A DNA stretch of 64,000 nt from assembly GCA_963677085.2 (NCBI GenBank), contig CAXXFH010000003.1:1-64000 (forward strand). The letters run 5' to 3'. The position numbers were made by a program, and so were the translations under genes. The notes beneath the pieces were generated by a model. That model ran no database searches, had not been told where the DNA came from, and saw only the letters and a program-made list of their open reading frames with translations. Position 1 is the stretch's first letter, and each line of letters begins with the position of its first letter. The stretch comes from G963677085 sp963677085 (lineage in GTDB: Bacteria > Planctomycetota > Planctomycetia > Pirellulales > Thermoguttaceae). Below are positions 1 to 9,300 of the stretch, one piece after another.

Positions 1-1
1 C

Positions 2-535
2 GAGTCATCGCGTGGCTGGCGAAACATCAATCTACGGACTACCGCCGAAAAGATGATCGCCCGGGCTGGGATCGTTCCCTGGCCGAAGACCTTCCACGCG
101 CTGCGGGCCAGCCATGAGACGGACCTCCTGGAGAGGTTCCCCATTCAGACGGTGGCTAAATGGCTCGGGCACAGCCCAAAGATTGCATTGACCCACTACG
201 CCCGGACCACCGATGACCATTTCGCCCAGGCAGTTTCACCCCAGCCGCAACCGACGCGCCATCCGACGCGCGACGCGCAGACAACGCGCGGCAATAGCGT
301 GTCAGAGGGGGATAATGGTGGGCCATGCCGGGCTGTGGCTACTGTCGTAAGTGCTTACCCTGACACGCTCTTGCACGATGATGCCCGCTCGTGCCAGGAT
401 TTGCGCACCCCCCCGAAAGGCGGATGGGGAGGGATTCGAACCCCCGGACGGTTTACGCCGTCAGCAGTTTTCAAGACTGCCGCCTTAGTCCACTCGGCCA
501 CCCATCCGAATTTGTGCTATTTACATGTTGATTAA
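2..535 (+). CDS. Tyrosine recombinase/integrase, C-terminal part (5' end outside window)
   Basis: This is the C-terminal catalytic part of a phage-type tyrosine recombinase that cuts and rejoins DNA at attachment sites; its start lies before the window. Visible catalytic features are a box II H-x-x-R (HALR, from base 95), a GH pair in WLGHSP, and HYAR, whose Tyr (codon 197-199) would be the nucleophile. The recognisable domain ends near base 230 (DDHF). The rest of the frame is a low-complexity tail and then translation antisense through a tRNA gene, so the true functional end is uncertain. Its 3' end faces the 3' end of tRNA-Ser, as in elements integrated at tRNA genes. A perfect 10-bp inverted repeat (AGCGTGTCAG, 296-305 and 360-369) lies in the tail. 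I am confident of the family and unsure of the last 100 codons. Confidence 0.8.
   Translation, partial: ESSRGWRNINLRTTAEKMIARAGIVPWPKTFHALRASHETDLLERFPIQTVAKWLGHSPKIALTHYARTTDDHFAQAVSPQPQPTRHPTRDAQTTRGNSVSEGDNGGPCRAVATVVSAYPDTLLHDDARSCQDLRTPPKGGWGGIRTPGRFTPSAVFKTAALVHSATHPNLCYLHVD
421..507 (-). tRNA. tRNA-Ser(UGA)
   Basis: The minus strand folds as a class II tRNA. It has a 7-bp acceptor stem (GGATGGG with CCCATCC), a D-arm beginning TGGCCGAGTGG, a 5-bp anticodon stem GCAGT/ACTGC with loop CTTGAAA, a long variable arm, and a T-arm with GGTTCGAATCC. The anticodon is TGA (plus-strand bases 471-473), so it reads UCA-type serine codons. The discriminator base is G at 421 and CCA is not encoded. 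The 3' end faces the recombinase. Confidence 0.96.
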
Positions 536-1018
536 TGCCTATATCGCAAATGAACCCCACCTGCGGTGGGTGTCGCGATAGTCGTGATCGGGAAAGACCG
601 CCTGTGTGTACGTATCGGTCAGCCGATGGGCACACACTTGAGCCACCGACGGCGGAAACCGAAATGCTGGGCCGGTTAAGTATACAAGTGTGCCTTGCGG
701 TGCGGAAGTCGGCAACCTCCCATCAGGCGATTTCGGAGGAGGGAGCGGCTGGTCGGCCTTTACGTGTTGGCGGAAGGAGCAGCCAAGAGCAAGATTAAAA
801 GAATAGAACGACGGCCCAACGCCCGTCGTGGGTTCGGGCCGTCGTTTGCCGCTGCTTCGTTTTGCCGCAAGGCTGTCCTGCAATACTCGGCTACACTTGG
901 CCGACATCCGACCGGGCGGTAACCGGCTGACGAACGCCGGCCCAATGGCAGCCTGCATCCGCAGAGATCACACCCCAAAGACAAACGCCTTGCGCCGGAA
1001 GGCTGTTGGGCGTTTTGC
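508..1018. other. Intergenic region between tRNA-Ser and the large secreted protein
   Basis: Several overlapping open frames exist here on both strands, but none has a convincing ribosome-binding site, a domain or a plausible composition. Apart from the stem-loops described separately I see no gene. A second, weaker stem-loop (AACGCC at 983-988 with GGCGTT at 1009-1014) lies just after the stop of the minus-strand gene. Confidence 0.5.
795..846 (-). terminator. Rho-independent terminator of the large secreted protein gene
   Basis: A perfect 11-bp inverted repeat (AACGACGGCCC at 807-817, GGGCCGTCGTT at 836-846) encloses an 18-nt loop. Read on the minus strand it is followed by a T-rich stretch (CTATTCTTTTAATCTT). 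It lies about 170 bases past the stop at 1019. Confidence 0.7.
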
Positions 1019-4000
1019 TCAGATTTTCATCGCCTCCATCAGGCGAACCTCGGGCAACTTCTCGTTGGCCTCATAGAACCAATCGTCCTCTTCGGAGGGC
1101 GAGTTGTCGGGTGTAACGTCGTTGTCGTTTTCGGCGGTCAGCCAGCCGAAAGCGCCGAAGAACCGGTCGACGGCCGACTCGACGATCTGACGGCTTGCGA
1201 CCGTCGTCAGGGCTCCATCGTTGACCAACTCTTCGGCCATTTCATCGGCCGATGCGCGAGCCTCGTCGGAAATCGGCCCGGGCAGGTCCTCTTCGGCTTG
1301 CCAGTGTCGGACCATCGAGCCGCCACCGCCTAGCGGCAACCAGCCGAACAGCCGCTCCATCGACAGTGCCGGGCTCTCAATCGAATCGCCGTCGGCGGCA
1401 AACACCGCGTTGGTCGCGGCGGCCGCGCGTCGGGCGTTTTCGAATCGCGACAGGTCGACCACGCGATCGGCAAACGCAGCGCGATTGAATCTCGGCGAGA
1501 CAATAAACGACGTGTTGCCATTCGCCTCGGTCAGGGCCAGCGCATCGTCGGTCGGGGAATCGGTTTCCGTGGTCACCTCGGCCAACACGCCCGACCCCTC
1601 TTCGTCGTCGGTCTTTGGCGTCACGTCGACCACGGCTTCCGTCTCCGTGTCCAGATCGGTCGTCACGTCGACGACCACATCCGTCGTGACATCGGCTTCC
1701 GTTTCGTCGGCGACATCGCCGGACGTTTCATCGACTTCCTCCGTTACAACAGCCGGTACCTCGTCGACATCCTCCTCATCCACGACGACGGCGACTTCCT
1801 CATCCGACGTCGTGTCGCCGATCGCTTCCACTTCGTCTTCCGACTCGTCGTTAGTGACCGGAGCGACGGTCGTGTCGGCATCAACGGTGTCGGTTGTCTC
1901 GACCGTAGTGTCCGTCGAGCCTGTGTCTGTCGTAGTAGTGTCTGTCGTTTCGGCGGCAGTCACCTCGGTGTCAGTCGTGTCGTAGACGACGCACGTTTGA
2001 TCCGTCGCGCCGTAGAGGCCGAAGTTGGGCGATTCGGTCTTTTTGTAATCGCCGCAGAACTTTTCGCCCGATTCGAGGGTTACGTAATGACCGGCGGGCA
2101 CGGTGGTAACAATGGGGTCGGTGCCCGCGGGATACGTCTGGGTAGCACCGGTTGGCAGTTCCACGCGGACAACGTATTCCACGCCGGCCGACAGGCCGTC
2201 GAAGCGGTAGAAGCCGTCCTTGCTGTAGTACGGGTAGCACCCGTCGTTCCAGCCGCAGCCGTCTTTCCAACCATCGCCCCAGCTGTGGTCCCAGCCGTGG
2301 TCCCAGCCGTGGCCGCTGCCCCAACCACAACCATCACCCCAGCCATACCCGTCACCGCACCAGGTGCCGCATCCGTCGTCGCAGCCATAATCGGGCGTCG
2401 GGCAGCACGCGTCTTCGCAGCCACAACCCCAGCCGTAGCTGTCCTTCTTCACACTGGTGGTCACCACATACGGTTCGCTGTTCTCGGGATTGAGCACGTC
2501 GATGTCGCGCGTGCCGTTGTTGTTCAGGTCCAGATAGACCGTAATGCAGTTGATGCCCTTTTCGCAGTAATCCCATTCGCCATTGTTATTGATGTCGTCC
2601 CACACGTAACCGCAGATCGACCCTTGCAGGGCGTTGCCGAAGTTAGGCGATTCGGTCGTTTCGAAGTCGCCGACCACGCTGACACCGTCGACGATCACCA
2701 CGGTGTGGTAGGGATCGGCCGTCGGGTTGATGGGACCGTCGGGATAGGTCTGGTCCCAGCCGGAGCTAACCACTTCATAGACGCGATAGGTACCGTCTTC
2801 GATGCAGGAACCGTCGGCCAGCGTGTTGAACGTGAATTGGCCGTTTGCGTCGGTCTTCGTCTGGTTGAGGATCGTGGTGCCGTCTTCGTTGGTCAACACG
2901 ATATCCCACCCGCAAAGCACCGGCTCGTTCTCGTCCCACTCGCCGTCGGCATCGCAATCGTGCCACTTGTAGCCGCTGATTTCGGGGCAGGGTTGGAATT
3001 GGGTGCCCACGGCCGTTTCGGTGTCGAGCAGGAGTTGGAAATCGGAAACCGTCGTGCTGGGGATGCCGGGAAGGTATTCGTAAGCGGATCCCGTCCCATC
3101 GTTTAGGGCAAACGACTGAATGCCGTTGGCAGCGTTGTTGTCCACGTCGAGGGGATTGCCCAGGCCACCATAGGTGCCGACCATGTCGACCAACCCGCCG
3201 AGTTGCTGGGCGATGGCATTCATGATCGTGTAATCGAGTCCCGAGGTAACCGGCGTCGTCATGAACTGTTGATCGACTTCCACCGCCAAGCCTTCATCGG
3301 TTTGTTGGTAACCGATGGGCACGAGGTTTCCGCTAGCATCCTCCAAGGCGCTGATGTCGAAGAAGTCGGCGCCCTCGATCATCGTGCCTTCGAATGTTGT
3401 GTTTTCGGTGAACAGGAATACGCCTTGGCTGAATTGCAGGGTAGTCGTGTTTAGTGAGGTTTGGTTCACTTGGTTGTCTGTCGAACCCGGATTGTAATCG
3501 GTGGTGAAAATCCCCGGACCGCCGCCGAGTGGATCCGTCAGTGTATTGGCTGCCCCCACATTATTCCCAGGATCAACAATGTCCTCCCCCGCCTTAAGGT
3601 CGTACACAGCGAGGGGTTCCAAGAGGTTTCCGAGCGAATCCGTCGCGCCCCAAGTGCTCGGGTCCAACTTGTTGAACTCCACCCCCGTGTCGAGAAGAAA
3701 CAGGCCGAGCCGACCCTGTTCGGGTTGAAATACGTTGGTGGCCGAGCCCATTATGGAAGAGCGTGCGCCTTCCAAGACGAAAACTCCGACGATCTGGTAA
3801 CCGTCGTATAACGCCTCGTCCTGCTGGATTGTACCCAATTGGTCGTAGTTGTTGAGCAACACCGCCCCGACATTTATTGAACGTGCACTAGCGACGGTGT
3901 CGTCATTAGTTACATAGTTATTGCTGTACGTCTCGCCATTGACGGCACGAACGAGGTTCACATCTTCGAAGGGCGAGGCACCTCCTCCTGCCTGAACGTC

Positions 4001-4147
4001 TGCCGCCTTTACCAGAAAATACGGCGATGCACTGAGCAATCGCCGTTGTTCGAGTGGTTCGAACCGCAACGCTCGTCGGCCCGACACGTCGCAACAACCT
4101 CGTTTGGCCAACGGCAAGAAGCCCCCACCGCGCATGGTCGTTTTCAT
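1019..4147 (-). CDS. Large secreted planctomycete protein with SdrD-B-like domains and a Cys/Gly/Trp-rich insert
   Basis: This is a secreted or surface protein of about 1,040 residues with no enzymatic function visible. The ATG at 4147 is chosen over an upstream in-frame start because AGGAGGG sits 8 bases before it. Residues 29-39 (FEPLEQRRLLS) match the N-terminal motif common in large planctomycete exported proteins. The middle holds two SdrD-B/CNA-B-like beta-sandwich repeats, near 390-500 (starting ISGYKWHD) and from about 510 (CGYVWDD). Each ends with ESPNFG and carries Ca-binding-like DxDxDGxxD or DxNNNGxxD stretches. The second repeat is split by a Cys/Gly/Trp/Asp/His-rich insert at about 568-641. 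Residues 720-880 are a Thr/Asp/Val/Glu-rich acidic linker. A role in the cell surface or adhesion is inferred from the domains only. Confidence 0.85.
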   Translation of the reverse strand: MKTTMRGGGFLPLAKRGCCDVSGRRALRFEPLEQRRLLSASPYFLVKAADVQAGGGASPFEDVNLVRAVNGETYSNNYVTNDDTVASARSINVGAVLLNNYDQLGTIQQDEALYDGYQIVGVFVLEGARSSIMGSATNVFQPEQGRLGLFLLDTGVEFNKLDPSTWGATDSLGNLLEPLAVYDLKAGEDIVDPGNNVGAANTLTDPLGGGPGIFTTDYNPGSTDNQVNQTSLNTTTLQFSQGVFLFTENTTFEGTMIEGADFFDISALEDASGNLVPIGYQQTDEGLAVEVDQQFMTTPVTSGLDYTIMNAIAQQLGGLVDMVGTYGGLGNPLDVDNNAANGIQSFALNDGTGSAYEYLPGIPSTTVSDFQLLLDTETAVGTQFQPCPEISGYKWHDCDADGEWDENEPVLCGWDIVLTNEDGTTILNQTKTDANGQFTFNTLADGSCIEDGTYRVYEVVSSGWDQTYPDGPINPTADPYHTVVIVDGVSVVGDFETTESPNFGNALQGSICGYVWDDINNNGEWDYCEKGINCITVYLDLNNNGTRDIDVLNPENSEPYVVTTSVKKDSYGWGCGCEDACCPTPDYGCDDGCGTWCGDGYGWGDGCGWGSGHGWDHGWDHSWGDGWKDGCGWNDGCYPYYSKDGFYRFDGLSAGVEYVVRVELPTGATQTYPAGTDPIVTTVPAGHYVTLESGEKFCGDYKKTESPNFGLYGATDQTCVVYDTTDTEVTAAETTDTTTTDTGSTDTTVETTDTVDADTTVAPVTNDESEDEVEAIGDTTSDEEVAVVVDEEDVDEVPAVVTEEVDETSGDVADETEADVTTDVVVDVTTDLDTETEAVVDVTPKTDDEEGSGVLAEVTTETDSPTDDALALTEANGNTSFIVSPRFNRAAFADRVVDLSRFENARRAAAATNAVFAADGDSIESPALSMERLFGWLPLGGGGSMVRHWQAEEDLPGPISDEARASADEMAEELVNDGALTTVASRQIVESAVDRFFGAFGWLTAENDNDVTPDNSPSEEDDWFYEANEKLPEVRLMEAMKI

Positions 4148-4918
4148 CACAAAATCCCTCCTGAGATGGTGTTGGCGGCGGGCTTCGATCGCAGCGGCCG
4201 TCGCCGACTGGTGCAGAAAAACCCCCAAGCCTTGAAAATACGCGTTTGGAAAAAGCGTACCCTCGCCCGCACGGCGGGAGAGGGTGGCGGCGAAGCCGCC
4301 GGGTGAGGGCAGTTTGCAGCGGTGAAGATTTTTACTTTAGGACGATCTTCAACGCGGCGTCCCCTCACCCCCGGCCCCTCTCTCCAACGGGGAGAGGGGA
4401 GTGACGTCGTTTCTAACGAACACTCGAAATGGCTATAGCATCTCGTCCGCCATTATTTGACGCGAAAGACCGTGGGCAAGGAGTCATTTGCAGAAAGCGC
4501 GTGCGATGGGCGAAAGCCACGTTGTCGAGTACAACCAACGGGCGCAACTACCTGCGCGCGGCAGTGCTGCCCACATAAGAAGAACTCGTGGCCGACGGAC
4601 GAAATGACCGAGAAGCGTTACTTTCTCTTCGCCAGTGTGAAGATGCTAGCGATGCGTTGACGCATCGTCTATACCGCGTGGTGGCCCTAGCTTGAGGGAA
4701 AGCGGCTGCCCAAATTCAATGCGAACAACTCCGCAGAGGGTAGGCGGCGCCTTGATGCTCGTTCAGCACAAACAGTAACTGTCACGCAAAAGATTGAACG
4801 AATGCGAGGTTTGTGCGAGAGAGCCGTTTGCCAGAATCCGCACCGGTTTGTTGCGACAAACGAAATGTCCAGCGAATCGCGCGCAACTCCGCATTGCGCG
4901 GTTACCCGATCGTCTGTT
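4148..4918. other. Intergenic region with GC-rich repeats
   Basis: This stretch holds the upstream region of the secreted protein gene and a GC-rich repeat pair (listed separately). No open frame here has a credible start signal or a recognisable product. Confidence 0.5.
4259..4401. repeat. Inverted pair of CCTCACCC/GGGAGAGGG palindromic elements
   Basis: Bases 4361-4401 read as a CCCCTCACCCCCGG start followed by a CCCCTCTC/GGGGAGAGGGG stem. Bases 4260-4312 are a diverged copy in the opposite orientation, ending GGGTGAGGGC. A related unit lies at 21681-21712 (CCTCACCCCGACCCTCTCC start, then GGGAGAGGG). These look like dispersed intergenic palindromes and not coding sequence. Confidence 0.6.
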
Positions 4919-5671
4919 TTACACAGCAGCGGGAAGACGTGACGCGAAATCGCAGGTGGTTGCCGACGGTGTTGAAATGCTCGCAAGTCGACACAAGTCT
5001 TCGTGTACGTTCTTAGGCATGGGAGGTTGAATGAAGTCGCTAACCTTGCCACAAAGAACAGCAAACCACTCATAAAGGTCTGGATGAACTTTTTTCTTCA
5101 CCAGCTCAACGTCGACTCGCATCGGGTAGCTTGGGGCATAGCCAGAACATACATGGGCTTTCGGCGGACCGAGGTATTCGGCGTTGAAAAAGCGTCGATA
5201 CAGGGGAACGTGGCTCGGCCGGGCCGCGATAACAAGATCGTCAACACCTTGCCAGTCCGCCCAATGATAAATCAAACGTACCATGTGGAAAAAAACTGCC
5301 CGTGGGGAAAGGTCCTTGCAGGGTTTAGCTGCCAAAGCGGTTACCTCGGCCAGCCGTCGGCCCGCATCTCGGAGTTCCTGCATTTCTTTGTGAAAGGTTG
5401 CGTCGACGCTGAGATTGCCGGGGCTCGGGGCATCTTCTACAAGCGTAAGAGTACCGACAACCTCTTGCGATGAGCGTCGGACTGCAACAATCGTACGGGT
5501 GTTTTGTTGTCCGAACACGGGCCGGTAAGCGATGCCGCGAGGGTGCGGCGGAACGTAGTCGATTGTGCGATACTGTCGATAAAGCAGCTTGAACGCAGCC
5601 GTCCACTCCTCTCGTTTTGAAGCAATCCGGGCAACCAAGTCACACTGGTCCAACTGACGGGCGACATCCAT
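4919..5671 (-). CDS. FeeM-like N-acyltransferase (GNAT/autoinducer-synthase fold), orphan
   Basis: This 250-residue protein resembles FeeM-type N-acyl amino acid synthases, GNAT-fold enzymes related to acyl-homoserine-lactone synthases that transfer an acyl chain from acyl-ACP to an amine. Visible features are an N-terminal segment with FKLLYRQYRTIDY, a core strand TRTIVAVRRSSQEVVGTLTL, the conserved-looking turn RRLAEVTALAA, and a segment VDDLVIAARPSHVPLYRRF typical of the second half of the fold. No signal peptide or membrane segment is seen. The start at 5671 has only a weak, distant AGGA. There is no luxR-type partner or acyl carrier gene nearby, so the substrate and role are unknown. The family call rests on pattern recognition and is moderate. 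Confidence 0.6.
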   Translation of the reverse strand: MDVARQLDQCDLVARIASKREEWTAAFKLLYRQYRTIDYVPPHPRGIAYRPVFGQQNTRTIVAVRRSSQEVVGTLTLVEDAPSPGNLSVDATFHKEMQELRDAGRRLAEVTALAAKPCKDLSPRAVFFHMVRLIYHWADWQGVDDLVIAARPSHVPLYRRFFNAEYLGPPKAHVCSGYAPSYPMRVDVELVKKKVHPDLYEWFAVLCGKVSDFIQPPMPKNVHEDLCRLASISTPSATTCDFASRLPAAV

Positions 5672-6375
5672 GTCGTTCGCTCACATCCTGCTTGGGGGGA
5701 CGATGGCAGAAGCGGGGCAAGGTGTCGGTGCGAAGGGGCAAGCTTCCGGTCGACGGTTGGCCGGCGCCAGGGCATCCACTGCCGTAGCGAGGGCGACGGG
5801 GCGTCGACGTGATTTTGAAAGGCCTGATGATGTGATGTTGGCCGAAGTGCGTCAAGTCCAAAAGGCCGCGGTGGTCGAACGGCGTTGCTCGATGAATTCA
5901 CGAGGATTAGCCATGGCTTTTCGACCTGCTTGAACCAACAGCGGCATCGTGAGGTTTTTGCCGCAATAAGGTTGAACGTGTGTGAAGAGCGACGATTTCA
6001 GGCTCATGCGAGTTGAACGTGAAACCGTGCCGCGTGGCGTGCACGCTATTCGCAGTCGGTTGGGTGTCGATACGTCAGAAGTTACATCAACATTTTGGCG
6101 TCGGATATCACCACGGAGACACGGGACGGCAGGGCCGCCAACCAAACCGGTGCTACCGCACCCAGGCAGGAACCGGCTCCCGTTGGTCGCTGACATTCTT
6201 GTTAGAAAAACAAACTTCTGCGGGTTTGTACTACGAAGGGCACTGAGACGGGGATTTTGCGGAAAGAAAGGAAATCTCAATGAAAACGGATCCTTTGACT
6301 CATTCCGTTCTTTCCCGCCTCAGAGCCCTTCGTGATGAATTCAGTCGCGAGAAATCGAAACTCGCCCCTGAGGCG
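5672..6375. other. Intergenic region
   Basis: No convincing gene. A 62-codon frame starting at 6280 has a GAAAGGAAA-like ribosome site but runs antisense into the HzsA-like gene and looks accidental. Bases 6153-6191 (CTACCGCACCCAGGCA, then GGCTCCCGTTGGTCGCT) closely resemble 32853-32892, suggesting a short dispersed repeat. Confidence 0.45.
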
Positions 6376-9300
6376 TTACGGCGCCAGCCCGCTGGCCGAC
6401 TGGAGAGTGGGAGTGGGGCGGAAGTCGGGCAGGTCGCGGTATTTCAGGTGGCGGCGGCCGAAGTATGAGCCGTAGTACGGTCCGTTGGCGTCGACCCAGG
6501 TGATCAGCCGCAACCACTCGGCTTGGCTGAGGTTTACGTCGTAATGGCCCTGATGCAGCACGGTAATCAGTTTGCTGGCATGAGAGCCGAGGGCCTTCGG
6601 CGGCAGGGGCGTTACATTGGTCTTTTGTGCCCGGGGCTGGGGGCCGACGAACTCCTGGATGCAGGTAAGCAGTTTCTTCCGCATCAGGTTTTCGTAGGAA
6701 CGATTGAAATAGGTGGTTAACTCGCCGGTGAGAATTAGGTCGCCGTCGGGTTTGTCGGCGTTGTGGCAGGCGACGCAGTGTTGGTCGAGAATCGGTTGCA
6801 CGTCGGTCGGATAGTAAAGCGGCCGGGGAACAGTGGTTTCGCCCGGCTGAGGTGTTGGACGGACGGGCGGGCGCTGCAACGCCAACGGCATCCGGCGCGG
6901 CGGTGCCTGATTGCGTTGTTCGTGGCAACCAATGCAGCTACGCACCTCGCCCGGCTGTAGGTTGACAAACGTACGCATCCGCTGCACTTCCATGTAGTCT
7001 TTGTCGAGGGCCTGGAAGAAAAGGTTCTTGTCGGCCGGAACCGTGAAATGGGCCGAGCCGTCGGACTCGACCGGCACGACGCCGTGTAGCACTTTGACGT
7101 AGATGTGGGCATTGAGACTGATCACAGCGTTTTGGCCCAGCGTGTGGTCGTCGGGCCAGAAACGATGGGCCGTCCACGGTCGGGCGACCTGCTCGAAAAT
7201 CCGCAGATACTTGATTTCGCCGCGCGGAATGTCGTCGAGGCCTTCGTAAATGTCGGTGAGAACGATCTGGGCCTCGTTGCTCGACGTTTCGTAGTTGGAG
7301 GTCTCGCACGCGGCGACAGTCGATTTGCACTCGGCGTTGTCGTTGGAATCCCCGTTGGAAGAAAGTATTGCCGGTTCGCGTGTCGAGGCGATCACGGGCG
7401 GCATCTCGCGCGGGCGAAGCAGCATCGGCTGCCAACAGGAAATCTCGGGATCGTCGTAGAGTAACACGCGATTGCCAAACGTGTCGATCAGCCAAAGGCC
7501 GTAGGCTGCCTGGTCGTTGTGCGGTTTGTCGGGATTGCAGGAAACCAGGAAGAAGTTTTCGGAGAGCGGGTAGGGCTCGCAAAACAAGGGGCCGATGTTG
7601 TCGTTGATCCAGCAATCATTGCGACGGTGGCTGAAAGCCTCGCCGCGAGGAAAACTGCCGACGCCGTCGACCCAAACATCCGTATCCGGCGTGATATTCG
7701 TTAGTGGGGCCAACGTGCGGATGTTCTTGCTGTTGTCAATCAGAAGAATCGGCCCCACGGCAAACGGATGGTGCATGGTGCAAGTGGCCACGAACAGGTT
7801 GTTGCAGCCGGGAATTGCGCGGCCGTGGATCAGTACGGGCGGAAACTCGTGATGGTTGCCAAAGATTTCGGTCGAACCGGTGCCGTCGGGACGCATGGCC
7901 CAAAGCGACTGCACGGCGATTACGCCCTTGTCGACGTATTCCCAACGAGTGTAGAGAATGCGGCCGTCGTTCATCACGCTAGGAGTCGACTCGCTCAGCG
8001 CACCTTCGGAAAGCATTTGCATGTTACGGCCGTCGCTGTCGATGTGGTAGAGTACGTTGACGCTCAGATTGTCCGGCTGATCGCAAAGCACCCCGCGCTC
8101 ACAACGCGACGAGGCAAAGCAGATGCCGCCGTCGGGCAGATAACACGGGTGAAAATCGTCGGTATGAGCGCGCCAAGGCCCGAGTTCGTTTTTGCCCGGC
8201 GTGAGGCCGTAAGAGGCCAACCGCTCGGCCTCGTCCGGGGGATCGAACGTAAGTTGTCGAAGTCCCTGGCCGTCGATCCCGACTTCGTACAGGCGAAATG
8301 CCTTGTCGGCTGCGGGCCGGTAGCCGAACACTACGCGTTGGGCATCGAACGAAAGGTCGTAGCGATCGATAATGCCGCTGGCAAGCTGTGGACAGAGTTC
8401 GGTTACGGTTCCGTCGTCGAGCGACAACACGCACAGATTGCCACCCACACGGTTGGCTTGCATGAATTCGGCATAGTACCAGCCTGTGCGGTAGGTATAT
8501 CGCTTGACGAAGAGAATCTTGCCCGGTGAAAGCAGCGGGTTGTCGCGTGCCAAGGCAGCGTGCCTCAGTTTAACCAATTCGTCGACCAGTTGCTTGGTCG
8601 CGTTGCTGGAGACTTTCCACGGGTTGGCCGATTGTTCGATCAGGCGGCGCTGCAGTGCTTCGAGTGCCTCGCGGTATTTTGTGCCTGGGTAGCGTTGGGG
8701 AAACTGGTTGGTTAGGTGGTTGATGGCAGTTCGCAGGTTAACGACTTCACGCATCGCGATGGCGAATTCGGCCGTTTTTGCGCACAAGTCGAGCCAACGC
8801 GGGTCGTCAGCCGGAATCTTCTGCTCGATGAGCCGATTCAATTCGTCCAGCAAGTGGCTTCCCGTTGCACCGGTCTCTTCAATCGCGCGGCGTATGAGCG
8901 TTTGTTCGAGTTGGGTGTCGGTACGGGCCAGCCAACCGGTGGGCGCGAACCACTCGTGGTGGACATACTCCAAGAGCCGATTCTGTTTGGTCGGGAAGTC
9001 GCGTTGGATACGATTCCAGAACGCCGCCGCGTCGTTCGCGTTGACCGTCACGAGACTCGGAGTGTCCGAGGATGGTATAGGTTGGCCAATAAGTTGCTGT
9101 CGCAGGGCCAAGAGCGTCTGTTGCAGAGTGTCTTTCTTCTCATACGAAACCGCCGCACGAAGCCCAGGCGGTACGGCCTGCGGGTCGAGTTCCACGCGAA
9201 ATGTCACCTCGGCAAGCTGGAAATTGAAATGCTTGCCACCACCGCCTGCCTCGTAGCTGTCGTGTACTTGCAGGCCAAGATAACGTGCTTCAACGGGCGA

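Noticed and set aside
539..958. Open frame of 139 codons on the minus strand after tRNA-Ser
   Set aside because: It spans the terminator stem-loop, has no ribosome site and resembles no protein family.
1221..1985. Long Ser/Thr/Val-rich plus-strand frame
   Set aside because: It is the antisense shadow of the acidic Thr/Asp/Val-rich linker of the secreted protein.
6280..6468. 62-codon frame with a GAAAGGAAA-like ribosome site
   Set aside because: Its second half is antisense to the HzsA-like gene and the protein shows no domain; too weak to call.
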